Shown here one piece after another: positions 30,411 through 40,429 of a stretch of 64,000 nt of DNA. A program made the translations under genes and the position numbers. The stretch comes from Gammaproteobacteria bacterium (GTDB taxonomy: Bacteria; Pseudomonadota; Gammaproteobacteria; GRL18): positions 22,626 through 86,625 of the forward strand of contig JADGEK010000007.1 in NCBI GenBank assembly GCA_016744395.1. Direction: 5' to 3'. The first letter of the stretch is position 1, and the number at the start of each line of letters is the position of its first letter. A model generated the notes under the pieces. It had not been told where the DNA came from. It ran no database searches and was given only the letters and a program-made list of their open reading frames with translations.

Positions 30411-30821
30411 ATGTATTCAGGTGGTTGTTTGTGTGGTGCTGTTCAATTTGAAATTCATGGTCCAATCAATCATATTGTGCACTGTCATTGTTCCCAGTGT
30501 CGAAAGGTACAGGGCAGTGCATTTGCCACCAATGGTATTGTGAAACTGAAAGATTTTAATATTCTCTCAGGTGAAGCTGAAATGACGGCTTATGAGTCAA
30601 CACCAGGTCAGAAAAAATATTTTTGCCAAATTTGCGGTTCTCCCATTATCAGTAAGACAGACTCAAAGCCTGATGAAGTACGAATAAGATTAGGGACAGT
30701 ATCCTCAGACATAACAGAGCGACCTATGGCGCATATTTTTACGGCATCAAAAGCGAACTGGGATGAAATTACTGGCAATTTACCACAGTACGAATCCTAT
30801 GAACCCAATCGTGTTAAATAA
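30411..30821 (+). CDS. GFA (glutathione-dependent formaldehyde-activating/CENP-V) family protein
   Basis: GGCLCGAVQFEIHG, HCHCSQCRKVQGSAFA, CQICGSPI. Confidence 0.93.
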   Translation: MYSGGCLCGAVQFEIHGPINHIVHCHCSQCRKVQGSAFATNGIVKLKDFNILSGEAEMTAYESTPGQKKYFCQICGSPIISKTDSKPDEVRIRLGTVSSDITERPMAHIFTASKANWDEITGNLPQYESYEPNRVK

Positions 30822-30841
30822 AATAAAAAGGTGTCTATACG

Positions 30842-31225
30842 ATGATTTATAAAGGCAGCTGTCATTGTGGTACTGTACAGTTTGAAGTAGAAGCACCAAA
30901 AACAATCGTGAGTCAGGATTGTAATTGCAGTATTTGCTCAAAGTCTGGTTTTTTACACTTGATTGTGCCCAAATCAAAGTTTAACTTACTGCAAGGTGAA
31001 ACTCACCTTACGACTTATACTTTTGATAGTGCAGAAGCCAAGCATAAATTTTGCAAAACCTGTGGCATTAAATCTTTTTATATTCCGCGTTCAAACCCTG
31101 ATGGCTTTGATGTCAATGTACGTTGTCTTAATCCTCAGCCTGAAGAGCTTATTATAGAAGCTTTTGATGGCAAACACTGGGAAGAAAATGCACATACCCT
31201 CTCTCATCTCAGCAAAGAAGAATGA
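30842..31225 (+). CDS. GFA family protein, second copy
   Basis: GSCHCGTVQFEVEAP, DCNCSICSKSGFLH, FCKTCGIKSFY. Confidence 0.93.
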   Translation: MIYKGSCHCGTVQFEVEAPKTIVSQDCNCSICSKSGFLHLIVPKSKFNLLQGETHLTTYTFDSAEAKHKFCKTCGIKSFYIPRSNPDGFDVNVRCLNPQPEELIIEAFDGKHWEENAHTLSHLSKEE

Positions 31226-31300
31226 TTAAATCAATGAATAACTAAAATCTGTGCATCGATAGATAACTAGCCTGAGCCTAAGCCTAAGCCTAAGGCCAAA

Positions 31301-31906
31301 TTAATCAGTCTGTATTTTCAAATAGGCTTTCCTCTGACTTAAGTGTTGGCAATAATCTTGTAATGCAGAAAACCGTTCCAGTATGTCAGGGAACCAGAAT
31401 AAGAGATACCCCAACATAATATCTGCTGTTGAGAATTGATCGCCAAGTAAATACTTTTTATCTTTTAACAATTGATTGAGTATTTTAAGTGTGTTGATGT
31501 ATTGCTTTACACTCCAATCGGCAATTTCTTTGACGCGCTTGTCTTCGGGCAAAATTCGCGTATGTAACATGTAATTGAAAGCGGGTGGCTCGACAGTAGC
31601 AGGTGCGTAAAACATCCATTGTTCATACTCTGCTCTTAAAGGGCTGTCCAGTTTGGGAGCGAGCCCCTTAGTTGAAAATTGATCGCTTAGCCAGTGACAA
31701 ATAGCCCCTGATTCAAACATGATTTGGCCATCGACATCTAAGGCGGGCACTTGTCCATGAGGGTGTATTTTTCTGTACTTCTTCGTAAATCCTTCACCCT
31801 GGAAGATATTGACTTGAATGTATTGGTAGTCCAGCTCTAATTCTTCCAGCAACCATTGTACTCGCATTGAGCGTGTTTTATTTAACCCATAAAGTGTCAA
31901 ATTCAT
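31301..31906 (-). CDS. Glutathione S-transferase family protein
   Basis: YGLNKTRSMRVQWLLEELELDYQY, HPHGQVPALDVDGQIMFESGAICHWL. Confidence 0.93.
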   Translation of the reverse strand: MNLTLYGLNKTRSMRVQWLLEELELDYQYIQVNIFQGEGFTKKYRKIHPHGQVPALDVDGQIMFESGAICHWLSDQFSTKGLAPKLDSPLRAEYEQWMFYAPATVEPPAFNYMLHTRILPEDKRVKEIADWSVKQYINTLKILNQLLKDKKYLLGDQFSTADIMLGYLLFWFPDILERFSALQDYCQHLSQRKAYLKIQTD

Positions 31907-31949
31907 CTCTTTCTCCTGTCGTGCTGGTTAATAATTCACCATTAATTAG

Positions 31950-31998
31950 AGTCACTTTCTTTTTTAAAGTGACTACAGTTTATTTTAGTCACTTTAAA
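31950..31998. promoter_or_regulatory. Candidate operator: AGTCACTTT repeats between divergent GST and HxlR genes
   Basis: AGTCACTTT at 31950-31958 and 31987-31995, inverted copy AAAGTGACT at 31966-31974; 13-bp arms 31963-31975 / 31986-31998 are exact reverse complements. Confidence 0.65.
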
Positions 31999-32042
31999 AA
32001 TGCAAGTTATGAACTGAATGGATAGAATGTTATACTGCAACA

Positions 32043-32423
32043 ATGAAAAGTCAGATGAAATTTAAGCGTTCTGCTTGTGCAATAGCCAATATTTTAGATA
32101 TTTTGGGTGACAAATGGACACTATTGGTGGTTCGTGATCTCTACATGGGTAAAAAGATCTATAGTGAGTTTCAACAATCACCTGAAAATATTCCAAGTAA
32201 TATCCTGGCAGAACGTCTCAAACGTTTAGAATCTGCAGGTATTATTAATAAGCAGAGTTATCAGGAACGCCCAGTTCGATATGCCTATCACCTTACAGAT
32301 AAGGGTGAAGCGCTCGCACCCGTATTAAAAGAAATGGTGATTTGGGGAAATAAATTTATACCAGAGACTATCAGTTTGGAGCGAATTGAAAAATTGATAG
32401 CCAGAAATAAGACAAATACATAA
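32043..32423 (+). CDS. HxlR-family transcriptional regulator
   Basis: ACAIANILDILGDKWTLLVVRDLYMGKKIYSEFQQSPENIPSNILAERLKRLESAGII. Confidence 0.93.
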   Translation: MKSQMKFKRSACAIANILDILGDKWTLLVVRDLYMGKKIYSEFQQSPENIPSNILAERLKRLESAGIINKQSYQERPVRYAYHLTDKGEALAPVLKEMVIWGNKFIPETISLERIEKLIARNKTNT

Positions 32424-32498
32424 AGAATTATGATGACATTAAAATTTATTTCATCCCACTATGGCTATAAAGAAATCAACTGAAGAGACTTAATATGA

Positions 32499-33083
32499 AT
32501 GGAAATAAGCATGGATCATAGTACTGAATCTTTACCTGAACGTTATATGATGATTGGCAAATTTGAAGATCATCATGATTTTAAAACAAAGCTATCAAGT
32601 GCCTTGTCTCAAGAAGAATTCGTTGTTCAATTCAGACAAAAATCCATTGAAAATGATGATTATTTAGAGCTTGTTAAGATTGCAGAGACTGTGTGTCAGC
32701 AATTCAAATGCATTTTGTTATTGGGTACCTCAGTGGATATTTTTTCTCAGACCAGTGCTGATGGCCTTCACTTGAACAGTCAGGTGTTATTTGAATATGA
32801 GAGCCGTCCCGTAGAGAAGGATCAATTATTGTCAATTTCATGTCATGACTTAGATGAAATGAAACAAGCTGAAATACTTGGAGCTGATATTTTGATGCTC
32901 TCACCTGTTAAAGCCACGGCAAGCCATCCTGAATTAACAGGTATTGGCTGGTCATCGTTTAATCAAATGATTCAACAAGTTGAGTGTCCAGTATATGCTT
33001 TAGGAGGGATGCAGGCCCCTGATATGGGGGATGCAAAGCGATACGGTGCGCAAGGTATTGCTGTCTCTTCATTTTGGAAATAA
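32499..33083 (+). CDS. ThiE/TenI-like thiamine monophosphate synthase-fold protein
   Basis: ADGLHLNSQ, ILGADILMLSPVKATASHPELTGIGW, VYALGGMQAPDMGDAKRYGAQGIAVSS. Confidence 0.8.
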   Translation: MEISMDHSTESLPERYMMIGKFEDHHDFKTKLSSALSQEEFVVQFRQKSIENDDYLELVKIAETVCQQFKCILLLGTSVDIFSQTSADGLHLNSQVLFEYESRPVEKDQLLSISCHDLDEMKQAEILGADILMLSPVKATASHPELTGIGWSSFNQMIQQVECPVYALGGMQAPDMGDAKRYGAQGIAVSSFWK

Positions 33084-33185
33084 AGACACTGTCATGATAT
33101 GTGAACTGGCCAATTAAAATTGAACATATATCTGGTATAATTCAATAGCTTAATTGTTTGAATTCGTCAAAATAGAGAATAATAG

Positions 33186-33572
33186 ATGCCTTTATCAGAA
33201 AATACTTCAAAAAAGACCTTGTTGGCAGTTGTTGAACAGGGTGGTTATCCTGATTTTACAGCCTTGTATGAAGCAATGGGATTCAATGTCGTCATGGTAA
33301 AAACACCTCGTAAAGCCATCAGTTATCTGAAAAAAAATTCAGTGTTTATGTTGGTGGCTGAATTTAATTTTCAAACTGATTTTCGTGATAGAACCAGTTC
33401 ACTGGAATCTATTATGGCCAGTGTCCAACACCAACAAGCCATTAAAGTCATCATTTTTTTAGATAAAAATAATATCGAACGTTTTGAGAAAGTCAGTTCA
33501 CGTTTTTCAATCCATAATACATTGACGTTTCCCTTTGATGAAGAACAACTCAAAAAAGCATTGACTATTTAA
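33186..33572 (+). CDS. Receiver-like protein, probably degenerate
   Basis: 128 aa with REC-like alternation but lacking a clear acidic pocket and phospho-Asp motif. Confidence 0.5.
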   Translation: MPLSENTSKKTLLAVVEQGGYPDFTALYEAMGFNVVMVKTPRKAISYLKKNSVFMLVAEFNFQTDFRDRTSSLESIMASVQHQQAIKVIIFLDKNNIERFEKVSSRFSIHNTLTFPFDEEQLKKALTI

Positions 33573-33625
33573 CCATTGACTATTTTTCAATTGTATTTAC
33601 ATCCTTAGGAAAGGAATTCCATTTT

Positions 33626-35140
33626 ATGCGTAAATTCTTTATTTTACCTGCAGTTTTATTGCTTGTACTGGTTTTGCACAATAATGTGTGGGCTATGTGT
33701 GTCAATTCAGAAGACTATTCAAAAAATGCTAATGCTGAGCGTTCGAAACTGCTGGATGCAGATATTGAGTCTTATTACTCTTTAATTGAAGAATCATTGC
33801 ATCATAGAACAGTGAGTTTAGAGCTATTTGAAGTCTTTCAGAAAGACCTTAAACAGAATCATTATTTATCTGCGACTAACCTGAATCAATTTAAGCAGGC
33901 CATTAAAACACATCTTGAATTAAGAGACCGTCTGTATAGCATCGTCCGAGCAAGAGAATGCTGGTTAACCACATCTCCTTTTTCACTTAAGAAATTTACT
34001 TCAAAACCAAATGACAGCGCTCAGGAGATGAAGCTGACAGGTATTATGTTATCGCTTTCCGCTGCATTAAATTTGTATGATAATTATCTGTTGATTGTGG
34101 CAATGTTCCAGGAAGAAAATGCTTTGAGACGCATTATTGATGAGCCTGATAAGGGCTTTGGTTTGTCAAGTAATCAGTTATTGGATGCTGGACTGGCCTT
34201 TAATTCCGTGATTAATCGTGAAAAAGTAAAGTATGCCATTAAATATTATCAAAAACGGATTGATCAATATTTACCGATCGGTGAAGTGGCTCCCTTAACA
34301 CAGGATTCTAAGAAAAATAACCTCTTGTATTTAGAAAGCCTTATAGAACAAAGTCCTTCTTATCATGTGTTAAAAACCAATTCAACATTATCATTTTTAC
34401 AGAAGAAAATTCAATTTTATACGATTGCCAGCAGTGACTCTTTAATCAAGCTGGAAAAAGAAGGTGTGAATTTATTGAGTCTGGTTTTTGGTAACACCGT
34501 CGGTCTGGTTGAGACTCGAAAAGGCAAACTGTATCAGAAAGAATCTATCCACAATGACTTACTACAAAATTTGCAAGCGGGTGATATTTTATTAGAGAAA
34601 ACACCTTTTCGTTTAACGGATCAATTCATTCCTGGATATTGGGGACATGCTGCTGTTTGGATTGGTAATGAGAAAGAGCTTAAGGCTCTGGGATTGTGGG
34701 ATAATCCTCTGGTAAAGCCCTGGCAGAAAAAAATCAGAAAGGGGCATTCGATTGTTGAAGCTTTGCGCTCTGGTGTGGAGCTTGATCCATTGAGTCACTT
34801 TATGAATATTGATGATATGGTGGTGTTAAGAGATAGACAAATGTCCAAGGAACAGTTACGTGAGGTGATAATAAATGCTTTTCGACAACTGGGTAAATCT
34901 TATGATTTTAATTTTGATATCAGCACCAGCGATCGAATTGTTTGTTCAGAGCTGGTTTATGTGACTTATTTACACATTGAGTGGCCAACCCAAAGAACCA
35001 TGGGGCGATATACGATTAGTCCTGATCACATTGCTGAAAAAGTGAAAGGGGACACCCTTAGTGTGATAAATCTGTACTTACATGGTTCAGAAGTTGAAAG
35101 TAATCATAATCAAATGTTAATAGAGACACTTTTGAACTGA
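33626..35140 (+). CDS. YiiX/YebB-like (NlpC/P60-fold) cysteine peptidase-like protein, secreted
   Basis: Signal peptide; GDILLEKTPFRLTDQFIPGYWGHAAVWIG and RIVCSELVYVTY. Confidence 0.75.
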   Translation: MRKFFILPAVLLLVLVLHNNVWAMCVNSEDYSKNANAERSKLLDADIESYYSLIEESLHHRTVSLELFEVFQKDLKQNHYLSATNLNQFKQAIKTHLELRDRLYSIVRARECWLTTSPFSLKKFTSKPNDSAQEMKLTGIMLSLSAALNLYDNYLLIVAMFQEENALRRIIDEPDKGFGLSSNQLLDAGLAFNSVINREKVKYAIKYYQKRIDQYLPIGEVAPLTQDSKKNNLLYLESLIEQSPSYHVLKTNSTLSFLQKKIQFYTIASSDSLIKLEKEGVNLLSLVFGNTVGLVETRKGKLYQKESIHNDLLQNLQAGDILLEKTPFRLTDQFIPGYWGHAAVWIGNEKELKALGLWDNPLVKPWQKKIRKGHSIVEALRSGVELDPLSHFMNIDDMVVLRDRQMSKEQLREVIINAFRQLGKSYDFNFDISTSDRIVCSELVYVTYLHIEWPTQRTMGRYTISPDHIAEKVKGDTLSVINLYLHGSEVESNHNQMLIETLLN

Positions 35141-35237
35141 CTACTGACTTTTAAAGTATGTTTAGACAGTTTTGTATAAGCCGTTTATAATATAGTGCTT
35201 TAAAAATTCAATATCGATTATAAGGAATATAAATAGA

Positions 35238-35498
35238 ATGAGTGAAGTAAAAATCTATAGCACAGGTACTTGCCCTATGTGTACCAGAGCGAAAGGCTTG
35301 TTCGATAAGTGGAATATCGACTTTATAGAAGTTCGAGTTGACATGGATCGTGCGGGCTTGATTGAAATGTCAAAAATAACCAATGGTGCACGAACCGTGC
35401 CTCAAATTACGGTGAATGGCAAGTGGATTGGCAGTTTGACTGAGTTGACTGAACTCCATATGGACGGTGAACTAGATCATCTTATGCAAGAAGACTAG
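35238..35498 (+). CDS. Glutaredoxin-like protein
   Basis: TGTCPMCTRAKGLFDKW, ARTVPQITVNGKWIGSLTEL. Confidence 0.88.
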   Translation: MSEVKIYSTGTCPMCTRAKGLFDKWNIDFIEVRVDMDRAGLIEMSKITNGARTVPQITVNGKWIGSLTELTELHMDGELDHLMQED

Positions 35499-35608
35499 GC
35501 CTTTAGTCTGCTGAACGCAGAAAACAATTCAAAATAGTGTGTATTCCCTATCGATTAATATGGCTCTTCACAATCTCTTATGGCACAGACCTAGAGGAAC
35601 ATAACTGA

Positions 35609-36598
35609 GTGATAAATGACCATTTTCAAGAGATTATTCGCAATGCTGTTGGTGCCACGGAGATTTATAAAATTGAAGTCATTCAAAGCCTCTGGAGTGG
35701 TTATGGAGAAATTGTCAGATATGGTTTAAAAGGAAGTGACAAGAAATCAGTCATTGTGAAGCATGTTCAATTTCCAACTCAAAAAAATCACCCTCGTGGC
35801 TGGAATACCGATCTTTCACACCAGAGAAAAATAAAATCCTATGAGGTGGAAATGGCCTGGTATCGTCAGTGGGGTCAATATTGTAATGACAAGAGCCGTA
35901 TTCCACATTGTCTTGCACTTGGAACTAAGGCCGATGATATTTTAATGGTACTCGAAGATCTGGATGACAGTGGTTATTCCATACGAAAAAACTCTGTTAC
36001 CTTTGATGAAATGAAGGTTTGTCTCTCATGGTTAGCTAACTTTCATGCTACGTTCATTGGAAAAGAACCCACTGACCTATGGACTTTGGGCACTTATTGG
36101 CACCTTGATACTCGACCTGATGAATTACAGATGCTTAAAGATAATGATCTTAAAAAATCAGCAGGAAAAATTGATCAAAAATTGAACGAAAGTCCCTATC
36201 AAACATTGGTTCATGGTGATGCAAAACTGGCCAATTTTTGTTTCTCTCCTGATGGAAAGCAAGTTGCAGGTGTGGATTTTCAATATGTGGGTGGTGGTTG
36301 TGGCATGAAAGATGTTGCTTATTTTATTGGTAGCTGCCTTTATGAGGATGAATGTGAAAGACTGGAATCAGAGCTTCTTAATTTTTATTTTTCAGAATTG
36401 AAGACCGCATTAAATCTTTTGAAGACCTCTGTTATTCCAGATGATGTTGAGAAGAACTGGAGAGCGCTCTACCCAGTTGCATGGGCTGATTTTCATCGTT
36501 TTATTAAAGGATGGAGTCCAGGTCATTGGAAAAACCACCGCTATAGTGAACGGCTCACTCAAGAAGTGATTACTCTATTAAATAATAAAACTGACTAG
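35609..36598 (+). CDS. Aminoglycoside/choline phosphotransferase-fold kinase-like protein
   Basis: GTG start; [41 protein letters not shown] (Brenner/DFG-like motifs). Confidence 0.88.
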   Translation: MINDHFQEIIRNAVGATEIYKIEVIQSLWSGYGEIVRYGLKGSDKKSVIVKHVQFPTQKNHPRGWNTDLSHQRKIKSYEVEMAWYRQWGQYCNDKSRIPHCLALGTKADDILMVLEDLDDSGYSIRKNSVTFDEMKVCLSWLANFHATFIGKEPTDLWTLGTYWHLDTRPDELQMLKDNDLKKSAGKIDQKLNESPYQTLVHGDAKLANFCFSPDGKQVAGVDFQYVGGGCGMKDVAYFIGSCLYEDECERLESELLNFYFSELKTALNLLKTSVIPDDVEKNWRALYPVAWADFHRFIKGWSPGHWKNHRYSERLTQEVITLLNNKTD

Positions 36599-36602
36599 GC
36601 AT

Positions 36603-37490
36603 ATGCAATTATCGACCGACGAGCTTATGATTTTATCGAATCAAGCTATTTCTGCAGCCTGTCAGGCAGGGCATATTATTGCCGAACATTCCAAATCACC
36701 AACTTCTGTGCAGAGAAAAGCAGGCGGAGATTCCCTTGCCTCAAAGGTGGTGACAGAAGTGGACTTTCTCTGCCAGGAGGTCATATTAAAAGCACTACTT
36801 CCTTCCTGTTTGGAGTTTGATTTAGCCCTTTTAAGCGAAGAGAGTCGTGATGATAAAATGCGTTTGCTCAAAGATAATTATTGGTGTATTGACCCACTGG
36901 ATGGAACGCTGCCTTTTATTGAAAGATCATCGGGCTATGCTGTCTCAATTGCATTAGTTTCACGATCAGGCCAGCCACTCATTGGTGTGATATATGATCC
37001 TGTAGAGCAGACACTCTATCATGCAATCAAGGGTTGTGGTGCATTTCGTAATGAACAAAGATGGTTGTTTAAAGACATATCACTTGCAGAGGAACAAGCA
37101 CTAACAATTGTCTATGATCGCAGTTTTGTACAACATAGAAACTATGAGCAGCTAATTGTTTCTTTAGAAGTGATTGCAGGTGGGCTAGGCTTTAATGGAC
37201 TTAAGCATATCAAGCATGGTGGTGCAGCAATGAATGCTTGTTGGGTCTTGGAAAATTGTCCTGGTTGTTACTTCAAGTTTCCAAAACAAGAAAATGGCGG
37301 TGGCAGTTTGTGGGATTATGCAGCAACAAGCTGTTTGTTCAATGAAATTGGCGCTATGGTCAGTGATATTGAGGGTGGCTCTCTTGATCTTAATCGTCAG
37401 GATTCAACTTTTATGAATCATCGCGGGATCCTCTATACAACACATCAAACGATTGCTGATAGCATTCAGACGTTATATAGAGAGATTTAA
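36603..37490 (+). CDS. Inositol monophosphatase-family protein (CysQ-like)
   Basis: LLSEESRDD, CIDPLDGTLPFIERSSGYAVSIALV, SLWDYAATSCLFNEIG. Confidence 0.88.
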   Translation: MQLSTDELMILSNQAISAACQAGHIIAEHSKSPTSVQRKAGGDSLASKVVTEVDFLCQEVILKALLPSCLEFDLALLSEESRDDKMRLLKDNYWCIDPLDGTLPFIERSSGYAVSIALVSRSGQPLIGVIYDPVEQTLYHAIKGCGAFRNEQRWLFKDISLAEEQALTIVYDRSFVQHRNYEQLIVSLEVIAGGLGFNGLKHIKHGGAAMNACWVLENCPGCYFKFPKQENGGGSLWDYAATSCLFNEIGAMVSDIEGGSLDLNRQDSTFMNHRGILYTTHQTIADSIQTLYREI

Positions 37491-37514
37491 AGAAGCAGGC
37501 TTTTTCAGTGCTGC

Positions 37515-38981
37515 CTATTTTCCTAAAAACGTTTTCATGATTCCACGTACAATTTGCCGCCCCAGTGAACTGCCAACAGAACGCAAAATGCTTTTTGTAA
37601 TGGACTCGGCATAGCTTTGTCGATTAGAAGAACGTTTTCTTGAGCTGGATTGAGTGGCTTCTGATTGCTCTTTAGATACCAGTGCAGATTGTCGTTCTTG
37701 TTCAGCCCGTTGCTTTAATATTTCATAAGCTGATTCTCTATCGACCAAATCATTATATCGGCCTTTTAGAGGTGAACGGCTGATAATATCCTGACGTTCT
37801 GAATCATTTAATGGCCCTATTCGAGACTCGGGAGGGCTTATCAAGATTCTTTCAACAGGGGTTGGTGCACCATTATCATCAAGTACTGAGACAAGTGCTT
37901 CACCTGTTTTTAATTCAGTAATGGCTTTTTTTGTATCCAGTTCAGGATTTTCCCGGAAGGTTTCTGCCACCAATTTGACCGTTTTTTTGTCTTTTGGCGT
38001 AAAGGCTCTTAGAGCATGCTGAACTTTGGTTCCCAGCTGTCCCATTATGTCTTCAGGGATATCTAAAGGGCTTTGGCTAATAAAGTACAGACCGACTCCT
38101 TTAGAGCGAATGAGGCGAACGACTTGCTCAATTTTATCAACCAGTGAGCGTGGTGCTCGATCAAATAAGAGGTGGGCTTCATCAAAAAACAACACCAATT
38201 TCGGTTTTTCTGCATCACCTACTTCAGGCAGCTGTTCATATAATTCTGCCAGCAACCAGATCAAAAATGAGGCATAAACTCTGGGAGATTGTGTGATCAG
38301 TTCAGTGACATCCATGATACTGATGACACCCTGACCTGAAAAATCGGTGATCATTAAATCGCTTAGCTTTAAAGCAGGCTCGGCGAATAGTTTTTCACCA
38401 CCTTGTTGCTCAAGCACAAGTAAGCGACGTTGTATGGCACCAATACTGGAACCACTGATATTGCCATATTCCATTGAAAGTGACTTGGCATTTTGCCCTA
38501 CCCAGGTGAGCATACTGCGTAGATCTTTTAAATCCAGTAACAGCATGCCATTGTCATCGGCAATGGCAAAAGCACTATAGAGAATACCTGTTTGCACTTC
38601 ATTGAGTTCTAAAAGACTGGATAATAGTAATGGTCCCATTTCTGAAATGGTGGTATGGACAGGGTGACCGTGTTGAGCAAATAAATCCCAGAACAGTGTC
38701 GGATTGGCTTGATTGGTGTAATTAGTAATTTTTATACTATCAATCCGAGACTGAATTTTGTCATTCATGTTTCCTTTTGTTGCAAGGCCTGATAAGTCAC
38801 CTTTGACATCAGCAAGGAAAACAGGCACGCCAATTTTTGAAAAATTTTCAGCTAAGGTTTGCAGAGTGACTGTTTTGCCTGTGCCTGTTGCACCTGCAAT
38901 CATACCGTGTCGATTGGCCGTTTTTGCAGAAAAATGAACCTGTGTTTTTTGGTTGCCGCCAATTAAAAATTGAATACTCAT
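37515..38981 (-). CDS. HerA-like ATPase (DUF853 family)
   Basis: GMIAGATGTGKTVTLQTLAENFSKIGVPVFLADVKGDLSGLA; KLVLFFDEAHLLF. Confidence 0.93.
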   Translation of the reverse strand: MSIQFLIGGNQKTQVHFSAKTANRHGMIAGATGTGKTVTLQTLAENFSKIGVPVFLADVKGDLSGLATKGNMNDKIQSRIDSIKITNYTNQANPTLFWDLFAQHGHPVHTTISEMGPLLLSSLLELNEVQTGILYSAFAIADDNGMLLLDLKDLRSMLTWVGQNAKSLSMEYGNISGSSIGAIQRRLLVLEQQGGEKLFAEPALKLSDLMITDFSGQGVISIMDVTELITQSPRVYASFLIWLLAELYEQLPEVGDAEKPKLVLFFDEAHLLFDRAPRSLVDKIEQVVRLIRSKGVGLYFISQSPLDIPEDIMGQLGTKVQHALRAFTPKDKKTVKLVAETFRENPELDTKKAITELKTGEALVSVLDDNGAPTPVERILISPPESRIGPLNDSERQDIISRSPLKGRYNDLVDRESAYEILKQRAEQERQSALVSKEQSEATQSSSRKRSSNRQSYAESITKSILRSVGSSLGRQIVRGIMKTFLGK

Positions 38982-39197
38982 AATTAATCCTGTCTTTGAA
39001 ACTCTCTCATAATTGAGATCTGAAGATATAATAATTTTTCAAGTGCTTGAATACAAGTGTTTCTCTTTTAAGTAGTGTCAGCTTATGATTTTATTTGCAA
39101 TTAATTGATTAGGCGATAAGATACAGCTTTACCTGTGACTTGAGGGACGAACAGGAAAACATAACTCAACTAATTTTCTATAAAATGGAGAAAGGAT

Positions 39198-40091
39198 ATG
39201 CCTGAAGAGACAACGACAACTGAAGCACCAATTGATGTTGCTGAGACTGTGACTGAATTAATGGACCCCGAGAAGTCTGCCGAACTTTTAAATGCGGGGC
39301 TGGAGTTACTCATACAATATGCGCCAAATGTCATCTTTGCTCTTTTAATATTTTATGTGGGTAAAATGATCGCAAAACTGATCCAGAGCATGGTTAAAAA
39401 GGTCATGAGTAAAGGTGATGTTGATCCTCTTATTATTGGCTTTACCAGCAGTATTGTCTATATGGGAGTCCTGGTCTTTGTGGTCGTTGCGTCACTGGGA
39501 CAGCTGGGTATACAAACGACCTCTTTTATTGCAATTTTAGGTGCAGCAGGTCTGGCTATTGGTCTGGCATTACAGGGTTCATTAGCAAACTTTGCGGCAG
39601 GTTTTTTGCTTATTATTTTCCGTCCTTTCAAAGAGGGTGATGTCATTGAAGCCTCAGGGGTAACAGGTAAAGTTGAAGTGATTCAAATCTTTACTACGAC
39701 TTTAAAAACTCCTGATAACAAGACAATTATTATTCCCAATGCGAGTCTTGGTAATGGTAATATTATTAACTATTCAAGTCAGGACAGACGCCGAGTGGAT
39801 TTAACAGTGGGTGTTTCTTATGATGCGGATTTAAAAGAAGTGCGTGGCATATTAGCAAAAATTGTTAATGAAGATGAGCGCATTTTAGCTGATCCTGCAC
39901 ACCAGATTGTCGTTGGAGAATTGGCTGATAATAGTGTGAACTTTTTCGTACGAGTCTGGGTCAAATCTGAAGACTATTGGGATGTCTATTTTGCCGCGAA
40001 TGAAAGTGTAAAAATACGCCTTGATGAAGCAGGCATTGGAATTCCATACCCTCAACGCGATGTGCACCTCTATGAGCACAAAGCTGCTTAA
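39198..40091 (+). CDS. MscS-family mechanosensitive channel
   Basis: ILGAAGLAIGLALQGSLANFAAGFLLIIFRPFKEGDVIE; IIIPNASLGNGNIINYS. Confidence 0.95.
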   Translation: MPEETTTTEAPIDVAETVTELMDPEKSAELLNAGLELLIQYAPNVIFALLIFYVGKMIAKLIQSMVKKVMSKGDVDPLIIGFTSSIVYMGVLVFVVVASLGQLGIQTTSFIAILGAAGLAIGLALQGSLANFAAGFLLIIFRPFKEGDVIEASGVTGKVEVIQIFTTTLKTPDNKTIIIPNASLGNGNIINYSSQDRRRVDLTVGVSYDADLKEVRGILAKIVNEDERILADPAHQIVVGELADNSVNFFVRVWVKSEDYWDVYFAANESVKIRLDEAGIGIPYPQRDVHLYEHKAA

Positions 40092-40429
40092 TTTAATGTT
40101 GAACTAAAATTTGTGGATGATAAATTGATTTGTGAGCTAGAAAGAGGCATGCGATTCTGATTTATCATTCATTCAATATTTAGCATTTACAATTGTCTTT
40201 TCAGCCTGTTTGTTTGTGCTGTTATTGGCTATACTCTTTATTAATCAAAGAAGTTAAAATAAAAAAACATTGAATGTTATAACTGTATAAACACATTCTA
40301 GTCTTACATTTGGTTTAAAACCAATTCATTTCATCACACAATTTATTGATGTTGCTTTCTGAGGGTTTTTCTTTAATTAGAAATAACTTTAAGTCTTTCA
40401 CATGATAACTCAATAGGAGTGTTCTCGCT

